Assembly: GCA_900548495.1 (NCBI GenBank) | Contig: URKT01000069.1 | Location: 1 to 11,180 of the forward strand | DNA from: an uncultured Collinsella sp. | GTDB lineage: Bacteria; Actinomycetota; Coriobacteriia; Coriobacteriales; Coriobacteriaceae | Reading direction: 5' to 3' | DNA: 11,180 nt | Shown here: positions 5,601 through 11,180 of the stretch, in pieces | Layout: each line of letters begins with the position of its first letter | Position numbering within the stretch: the first letter of the stretch is position 1 | The notes under the pieces: model-generated | Databases searched by the model: none | What the model was told of the DNA's origin: nothing | What the model saw: the letters and a program-made list of their open reading frames with translations, nothing else | Position numbers and translations under genes: made by a program

Positions 5601-6509
5601 ATGGCAAAACAGCTGCCAAAGCGCGACCTTGAGAACGTGGGCCTGGGCGTCACGGGCGCGTGCGTAGCGCTCGTGACGCTTGTCGTTGCCGCGCTCATCT
5701 TTATGGTCGCCCAAAAGGGCCTCTCGGCTTTTGTCAAGGACGGCGTCTCGGTCGTCGAGTTTTTCACCGGCACCAAGTGGGACCTGGCCAACACAGCCGA
5801 AAACGGCCTGCCCTATACCGGCGCCCTGCCCCTGATCGTCGCCTCGTTTGCGGTCATGGTGCTCTCCACGCTTATCGCGCTGCCCATCGCCATCGGCTCT
5901 GCCATCTTTGCGGTCGAGATTAGCCCTAAGTTTGGCTCTAAGATCTTTCAGCCGCTCATTGAGCTTTTGACCGGCATCCCCTCGGTCGTCTTTGGCCTGA
6001 TCGGTTTTCACGTGGTCGTCGGTCTTATGAAGAGCGTTTTCCACGTGAGCACGGGCCTGGGCATCTTGCCCGGCGCCATCGTGCTGGCGGTCATGATTCT
6101 GCCGACGATGACCACGCTTTCGGTCGATGGCCTGCGCGCCGTGCCCGACGGCTACCGCCAGGGCTCGCTCGCGCTGGGCTACACCCGCTGGCAGACCATC
6201 TGGCACGTGGTGCTCAAGTCCGCCATATCGTCGCTTATGACTGCGGTCATCCTTGGCATGACGCGTGCCTTTGGCGAGACGCTCGCCGTGCGCATGGTCA
6301 TCGGCGGCATCGAGGCCATGCCGACGTCGCTGCTGTCGCCGGCTTCGACCATCACCACCACGCTCACCACGTCCATGGCAGTCTATGCCGAGGGCTCGGC
6401 CCAAGACGATGTTCTGTGGGCGCTCGGCCTGCTGCTGATGGGCATGAGTCTCATCTTCATCCTGATCATCCACCTTATCGGCCGCAAGGGGGCGAAGGCT
6501 CGTGGCTAG
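5601..6509 (+). CDS. pstC: Phosphate ABC transporter permease PstC
   Basis: A 302-residue inner-membrane permease, one half of the phosphate channel. A first membrane helix at about 14-37 is followed by an extracytoplasmic loop and five further hydrophobic segments. Hallmarks are the PstC/PstA signature TGIPSVVFGLIG (124-135) and the cytoplasmic EAA coupling loop around DGYRQGSLALGYTRWQ (183-198), which contacts PstB. A third conserved stretch is TRAFGETLAVRMVIGG. The start ATG 5601 has SD GGAAAGG (5587-5593) at 7 nt. Its stop overlaps the start of pstA by 8 nt, so the two permeases are probably made in equal amounts by translational coupling. Confidence 0.95.
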   Translation: MAKQLPKRDLENVGLGVTGACVALVTLVVAALIFMVAQKGLSAFVKDGVSVVEFFTGTKWDLANTAENGLPYTGALPLIVASFAVMVLSTLIALPIAIGSAIFAVEISPKFGSKIFQPLIELLTGIPSVVFGLIGFHVVVGLMKSVFHVSTGLGILPGAIVLAVMILPTMTTLSVDGLRAVPDGYRQGSLALGYTRWQTIWHVVLKSAISSLMTAVILGMTRAFGETLAVRMVIGGIEAMPTSLLSPASTITTTLTTSMAVYAEGSAQDDVLWALGLLLMGMSLIFILIIHLIGRKGAKARG

Positions 6510-7424
6510 CACGCGTATCCACATCGACGAGGCGAGGCTCGGGCGTGTCCAAAAGCAGGACCGCTTCGCCACGGGCGTGTTGACGGCGATCGTCGCCATC
6601 GTCATGCTCATCGTCGTCTCCATGGTGGCCTATATCCTGTTCGAGGGCATCTCGACGCTGTTCCAGCCGGGCTTTCTCACGGAGCCGTCGCGCGCCAACG
6701 GAACGCAGGGCGGCGTGCTCTACCAGCTGTTCGACTCGTTCTACCTGCTGCTGATCACTCTGATCATCTCGGTGCCCATCAGCCTAGGCGGAGCGGTCTT
6801 CCTGGTTGAGTACGCGCCGAACGGCCCTATCCGCGACATCGCCTCTACCGCCATCGAGACGCTGTCCTCGCTGCCTTCCATCGTCGTCGGCATGTTCGGC
6901 TTTCTGGTGTTCTCGGTGCAGCTGGGCTGGAAGTACTCCATCATCTCCGGCGCCGTCGCGCTCACCATGTTCAACATCCCCATCCTGGAGCGCGTGATCC
7001 AGCAGGCGCTCGAGGACGTGCCGCAGGCCCAGCGCGATGCGTGCCTGGCCATGGGCCTCACTCGCTGGGAGGCCACGCTGCACATCCTGATCCCCGAGGC
7101 CATGCCTGCCATTGTGACGGGCATCGTGCTTTCGGCCGGTCGCGTGTTTGGCGAGGCCGCAGCACTGCTTTTTACCTCGGGTATGAGCTCGCCGGTTCGC
7201 CTGAACTTCTTGAGCTTTAACCTGTCGAGCCCCACCTGCGCTTGGAACGTGTTCCGTCCCGGCGAGTCGCTCGCCGTGCACATCTACAAGATCTATGGCG
7301 AGGGCAGCCCCGAGGCCCAGCAGATCGTCTGGGGCACCGCTGCACTGCTGATGATTTGCGTGCTGCTGTTTAACGTAATCGCCCGCATTGTGGGCAAGCA
7401 ACTGGCAAGGAAGATGACGGCCGA

Positions 7425-7428
<4 letters not shown>
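6502..7428 (+). CDS. pstA: Phosphate ABC transporter permease PstA
   Basis: A 308-residue permease that pairs with PstC. A cytoplasmic N-terminus of about 22 charged residues precedes the first membrane helix (about 23-46). Then come a periplasmic-side loop (QPGFLTEPS), LISVPISLGGAVFLVEYAP, the family signature SLPSIVVGMFGFLVF, and the EAA loop RDACLAMGLTRWEATLHIL near residue 184. GRVFGEAAALLFTSG is also typical of PstA. Translation starts at GTG 6502, eight bases inside the end of pstC, with the purine-rich GGGGGCGAAGG upstream. The stop overlaps the pstB start in an ATGA. Six membrane segments and the length match the family. Confidence 0.95.
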
Positions 7429-8297
<869 letters not shown>

Positions 8298-8353
8298 TCC
8301 GGGACATGCTTGAGGCCCGCGGCGGCCACGGTTGCCACGGGACTGATTGGAGA

Positions 8354-8389
8354 GGCGGGTCATCTCTTTTGGGAGATGGCCCGCCTTTT
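8354..8389 (+). terminator. Intrinsic terminator of the pst operon
   Basis: A 13-bp stem, GGCGGGTCATCTC (8354-8366) with GAGATGGCCCGCC (8373-8385), contains one G-U pair and a TTTTGG loop. It is followed by TTTT (8386-8389). It stands 56 nt after the pstB stop and closes the phosphate operon before the next gene. Confidence 0.88.
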
Positions 8390-8392
8390 CGC

Positions 8393-8401
8393 TGCTATCA
8401 T
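8393..8401 (+). promoter_or_regulatory. Extended -10 promoter element for the ABC-F gene
   Basis: TGCTATCAT matches the extended -10 form TGnTATAAT, 35 bases before the ATG at 8437. No good -35 is visible, because its place is occupied by the terminator stem. Transcription would start near 8408 and give a leader of about 30 bases with SD AAGGAG (8423-8428). Confidence 0.4.
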
Positions 8402-8436
8402 GGACAACGTTGAATTTCTACGAAGGAGCAGGGCAT

Positions 8437-10293
8437 ATGGCGATTCTTTTGGGATGCGATTCCGTCAGCCTAGAGTTTCCCACCAAGCATATTTTCGATA
8501 GCGTTACGCTCGGCGTGGGCGAGGGCGACCGTATTGGTATTGTCGGTAAAAACGGCGACGGTAAGTCGACGCTGCTGAGCGTGCTCGCCGGCACGTTGGA
8601 GCCCGACGACGGCCGCGTGACGCACCGCCGCGACACGACGATTGGATTGCTCGGCCAAAAGGATAACCTGGTCGATACCGACACCGTGCATCATGCCGTC
8701 GTCGGTGACACACCCGAATACGAGTGGGCCTCGAGCCCGCGTACGCGCCAGATTCTGGCCGGCCTTATTAGCGATGTGCCCTGGGAGGGCACGGTGGGCG
8801 AGCTTTCGGGCGGCCAGCGCCGTCGCGTGGACCTCGCGCGCCTGCTGATCGGCGACTATGACGTGCTCATGCTCGACGAGCCCACCAACCACCTGGACAT
8901 GCGCACCATCAACTGGCTCGCGCGTCACTTAAAGGCCCGCTGGCAGCGCGGCCAGGGCGCGATGCTCGTGGTCACGCACGACCGCTGGTTCTTGGACGAG
9001 GTCTGCACCAGTATGTGGGAGGTCCACGACGGCCAGGTCGATCCCTTCGAGGGCGGTTACTCCGCATATATCCTGCAGCGCGTGGAGCGCGACCGCATGG
9101 CCGCCGTCACCGAGGAGCGTCGTCGCAACATGGCGCGCAAGGAGCTCGCGTGGCTGAGCCGCGGTGCCCAGGCGCGTTCCACCAAGCCCAAGTTTCGCGT
9201 TGATGCCGCTCGCGAGCTGATCGCCGACGTGCCGCCCGTGCGTGACGAGCTGGAGCTCAAGCGCCTCGCCGTGAGCCGCCTGGGCAAGCAGGTTATCGAT
9301 GTGGTCGACGTGGACGCCGGCTATGCGGATACCGATGGCGCGCCCAAGCAGGTGCTCTCTGACGTGACCTGGCTCATTGGTGCGGGCGACCGCTATGGCC
9401 TGCTGGGCGAGAACGGTGCCGGCAAGTCGACGCTGCTCGACGTGATCCAGGGCAAGATTGAACCCACGCGCGGCCGCGTGAAGATTGGCCAGACAGTGCG
9501 CTTTGGCGTGCTGTCGCAGCAGCTCGAGGAGCTCGAACCCTACATGGGCGACACGATCCGCGAGGTGCTCGGCAACTATAAGAAGTACTACGTCATCGAC
9601 GGCAAGGAGACTTCGCCCGAGAAGCTCTGCGAGCGTCTGGGCTTTACGACGCAGCAGCTCTGGAGCCGCATCGGCGATCTTTCGGGCGGCCAGCGCCGTC
9701 GCCTGTCGCTGTTGCTGACGATTCTGGACGAGCCCAACGTGCTCATCCTGGACGAGCCGGGCAACGACCTGGATACCGACATGCTCGCGATTGTCGAGGA
9801 CCTGCTGGACGGCTGGCCCGGCACGCTGATCCTGGTGACACACGATCGCTTTTTGATGGAGCGCGTGACCGACCAACAGTGGGCACTGCTCGATGGCCAT
9901 CTGACGCATATGCCCGGCGGCGTGGACCAGTACCTGCGCCTGTGCAACGCTACCGCCGAGGGCGAGCCCGTGGGCGCGCCGAGCGCTAAGACCGGCACGT
10001 TCGACACCGGTGCGGCGGCTGCTGCCGACAAGCCCAAGTCGAGCGGTCAGCCCAACGGCCTTTCCAACGCCGAGCGTCAGAAGCTCCGCCGCGAGGTGAG
10101 CTCGCTCGAGCGCAAGATGGAGACGCAGCGCGCCCGCGTGGAGGAGGCCGAGGCCGCCATGGCCCAGGTCGATCCCACCAACTACACGGCGCTCGGCGAG
10201 CAGCAGGCAAAGATCGACGAGGCTCACGCCGCCATGGACGAGCTGGAGATGGCGTGGCTCGAGGCGAGCGAAAAGCTCGAGGGCGAGGAGTAG
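8437..10293 (+). CDS. ABC-F family ATPase, Uup-like
   Basis: A 618-residue soluble ABC-F protein with two fused ATPase domains and no membrane segments. ABC-F proteins bind the ribosomal E site and act on stalled or misfolded translation states; some confer antibiotic resistance. Domain 1: Walker A GKNGDGKST (37-45), signature LSGGQRRR (123-130), Walker B LMLDEPTNHLD (144-154), H181. The inter-domain linker (about 225-290) holds ELAWLSRGAQARSTK, the motif typical of Uup-type members. Domain 2: Walker A GENGAGKST (324-332), signature LSGGQRRR from residue 415, Walker B LILDEP then GNDLD (439-446), H469. After a low-complexity Ala/Gly/Ser linker, a coiled coil (about 544-615) ends the protein, as in Uup. 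ATG 8437 has AAGGAG at 8 nt; an in-frame start further upstream lies inside the pst terminator. A resistance role is not indicated. Confidence 0.9.
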   Translation: MAILLGCDSVSLEFPTKHIFDSVTLGVGEGDRIGIVGKNGDGKSTLLSVLAGTLEPDDGRVTHRRDTTIGLLGQKDNLVDTDTVHHAVVGDTPEYEWASSPRTRQILAGLISDVPWEGTVGELSGGQRRRVDLARLLIGDYDVLMLDEPTNHLDMRTINWLARHLKARWQRGQGAMLVVTHDRWFLDEVCTSMWEVHDGQVDPFEGGYSAYILQRVERDRMAAVTEERRRNMARKELAWLSRGAQARSTKPKFRVDAARELIADVPPVRDELELKRLAVSRLGKQVIDVVDVDAGYADTDGAPKQVLSDVTWLIGAGDRYGLLGENGAGKSTLLDVIQGKIEPTRGRVKIGQTVRFGVLSQQLEELEPYMGDTIREVLGNYKKYYVIDGKETSPEKLCERLGFTTQQLWSRIGDLSGGQRRRLSLLLTILDEPNVLILDEPGNDLDTDMLAIVEDLLDGWPGTLILVTHDRFLMERVTDQQWALLDGHLTHMPGGVDQYLRLCNATAEGEPVGAPSAKTGTFDTGAAAAADKPKSSGQPNGLSNAERQKLRREVSSLERKMETQRARVEEAEAAMAQVDPTNYTALGEQQAKIDEAHAAMDELEMAWLEASEKLEGEE

Positions 10294-10299
10294 GCGAGA

Positions 10300-11070
10300 A
10301 TGATCAAAGCCGCGTTTTTCGATATCGACGGTACGCTGCTGAGCTTTAAGACCCACCGGATTCCGGCGTCGGCGCAGCAGGTGCTCGACAGCTTTCGCGA
10401 GCAGGGGATTGCGTGCGTGATCGCCACGGGCCGTCCGACCTACCAGATGCCGGACTGGCTGTTCGACCTGGGCTGGGATGCGTACATTACGCTTTCGGGC
10501 CAGCACTGCTTTGATGCCGAGGGGGTTTACCGCAGCTGCCCGATCGATTCGGACGACGTCGCGGTGATTGTGGACCAGGTGGCGCAGGGGCGCTACGACT
10601 CGCTGTGCATGCAGGGCGAGAATTCGTTTGTGAACCGCCTGTCCGAGCGCGTGGTGACGGCCGGCAGCAACGCGGGAATCGTCTACCACGAGGAGCCGTT
10701 TGAGCACGCCTTTGACGCACCGGTCTACCAGTTCTGCGCCTTTGTGGACCCGGCCGACGAACATATCGTGACCGACGCCGTGTCGCATTCGCTCACCACG
10801 CGCTGGTGCGACCTGTTCTGCGACATTATTCCCGCTAACGGCGGCAAGGACCTGGGCGTGGCGGCGACGCTCGAGCGGCTTGGTATCGACGCGAGCGAGG
10901 CGATTGCCTTTGGCGACGGCGAGAACGACCTGTCGATGTTTGCCGCCGTGGGCACGAGCGTGGCCATGGGCAACGCACAGGACACGGTGAAAGCTGCGGC
11001 GACCTATGTGACGACTGCCGTGGACGACGACGGCATCTACAACGCCGCGAAGCACTTTGGATTGATGTAA
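10300..11070 (+). CDS. Cof-type HAD-IIB phosphatase
   Basis: A 256-residue cytosolic phosphatase of the Cof/YidA type (HAD subfamily IIB). Motif I FFDIDGTLL carries D8 and D10; motif II ATGRP has T43; the lysine is K183 in NGGKDLGV; motif IV FGDGENDLSM has D206 and D210. A large alpha/beta cap lies between motifs II and III (about residues 80-180), and length is normal for the family. Members dephosphorylate sugar phosphates, FMN or pyridoxal phosphate; the substrate here is unknown. It starts 6 nt after the ABC-F stop, with its SD (GAGGAG, 10286-10291) inside the last codons of that gene. The two are almost certainly one transcript, ended by the hairpin at 11093. Confidence 0.92.
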   Translation: MIKAAFFDIDGTLLSFKTHRIPASAQQVLDSFREQGIACVIATGRPTYQMPDWLFDLGWDAYITLSGQHCFDAEGVYRSCPIDSDDVAVIVDQVAQGRYDSLCMQGENSFVNRLSERVVTAGSNAGIVYHEEPFEHAFDAPVYQFCAFVDPADEHIVTDAVSHSLTTRWCDLFCDIIPANGGKDLGVAATLERLGIDASEAIAFGDGENDLSMFAAVGTSVAMGNAQDTVKAAATYVTTAVDDDGIYNAAKHFGLM

Positions 11071-11092
11071 CTGCGGGCCGGCACCCGGCGCC

Positions 11093-11128
11093 TGGGGACA
11101 CTCCTTGCGGGGCGTCCCCATTTTGTTT
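11093..11128 (+). terminator. Intrinsic terminator after the Cof-type phosphatase
   Basis: The stem TGGGGAC (11093-11099) / GTCCCCA (11114-11120) is extended, after one A/C mismatch, by CTCC (11101-11104) / GGGG (11109-11112) with a TTGC loop. TTTTGTTT follows (11121-11128). It lies 22 nt past the stop of the preceding gene. The last 52 bases of the window hold no gene that I can recognise. Confidence 0.85.
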
Positions 11129-11180
11129 GGCTCTGTTAGACCAGGATTGACATTCCGCCCCGTCATCTTCTTGCGATTGC

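Noticed and set aside
4524..6623. Very long open frame (699 codons) on the minus strand opposite pstS and pstC.
   Set aside because: It is a shadow of GC-rich codons: it is dominated by His, Asp, Gly and Arg runs, has no SD or recognisable domain, and lies opposite two clear family members.
8437..10293. ABC-F gene as an antibiotic-resistance determinant.
   Set aside because: The linker motif and C-terminal coiled coil are Uup-like housekeeping features; nothing in the sequence points to a resistance subfamily.
11147..11152. TTGACA, a consensus -35 hexamer near the end of the window.
   Set aside because: No acceptable -10 appears 16-18 bases downstream before the window ends, so it may be chance.
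8929..11166. A 745-codon open frame on the minus strand opposite the ABC-F and Cof-type genes.
   Set aside because: Arg/His/Leu-rich low-information composition, no domain motif, and it would run through the terminator at 11093-11128. The plus-strand genes explain this region fully.

Overview
The window is a stretch of a high-GC bacterial chromosome. Gene content, codon use, SD-led starts and a Tat/lipobox phosphate-binding protein suggest a gut Coriobacteriia such as Collinsella. That placement is an inference from general features; no 16S or other marker gene is present. The first 47 bases are not genomic: they are an Illumina Nextera i7 adapter ending in the Tn5 mosaic end, so the true sequence starts at base 48, inside a gene.

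Layout. Bases 48-356 hold the 3' end of a LOG-family (lysine decarboxylase-like) gene. A perfect 14-bp palindrome and a candidate promoter follow, then a two-gene RelB/DinJ-YafQ-type toxin-antitoxin module (470-1080). A long hairpin (1094-1160) separates this from a convergent DegV fatty-acid-binding protein gene on the minus strand (1174-2034). Divergent from degV come a HAD phosphatase (about 2191-2853) and an M20 Sapep/PepV-like dipeptidase (2908-4344). A second copy of the same hairpin family (4366-4434) lies just after the dipeptidase.

The central block is a high-affinity phosphate ABC transporter operon, pstS-pstC-pstA-pstB (4638-8297). pstC/pstA and pstA/pstB overlap, and a strong intrinsic terminator (8354-8389) closes it. 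PstS captures phosphate outside the membrane, PstC and PstA form the channel and PstB powers import. The usual last gene, phoU, does not follow pstB. After the terminator, an extended -10 element precedes an ABC-F ATPase of the Uup-like type (8437-10293). A Cof-type HAD phosphatase (10300-11070) sits 6 nt behind it, and a terminator (11093-11128) ends the unit.

The most interesting non-coding signal is the pair of long hairpins at 1094-1160 and 4366-4434. They share the outer arm AAGTTGCGGTGGAATAG, but the inner stem differs and stays paired, and each carries a GGC/GCC mini-hairpin in its loop. I saw no defence island, phage, CRISPR array, tRNA or rRNA. Most of the window is conserved housekeeping and transport content.
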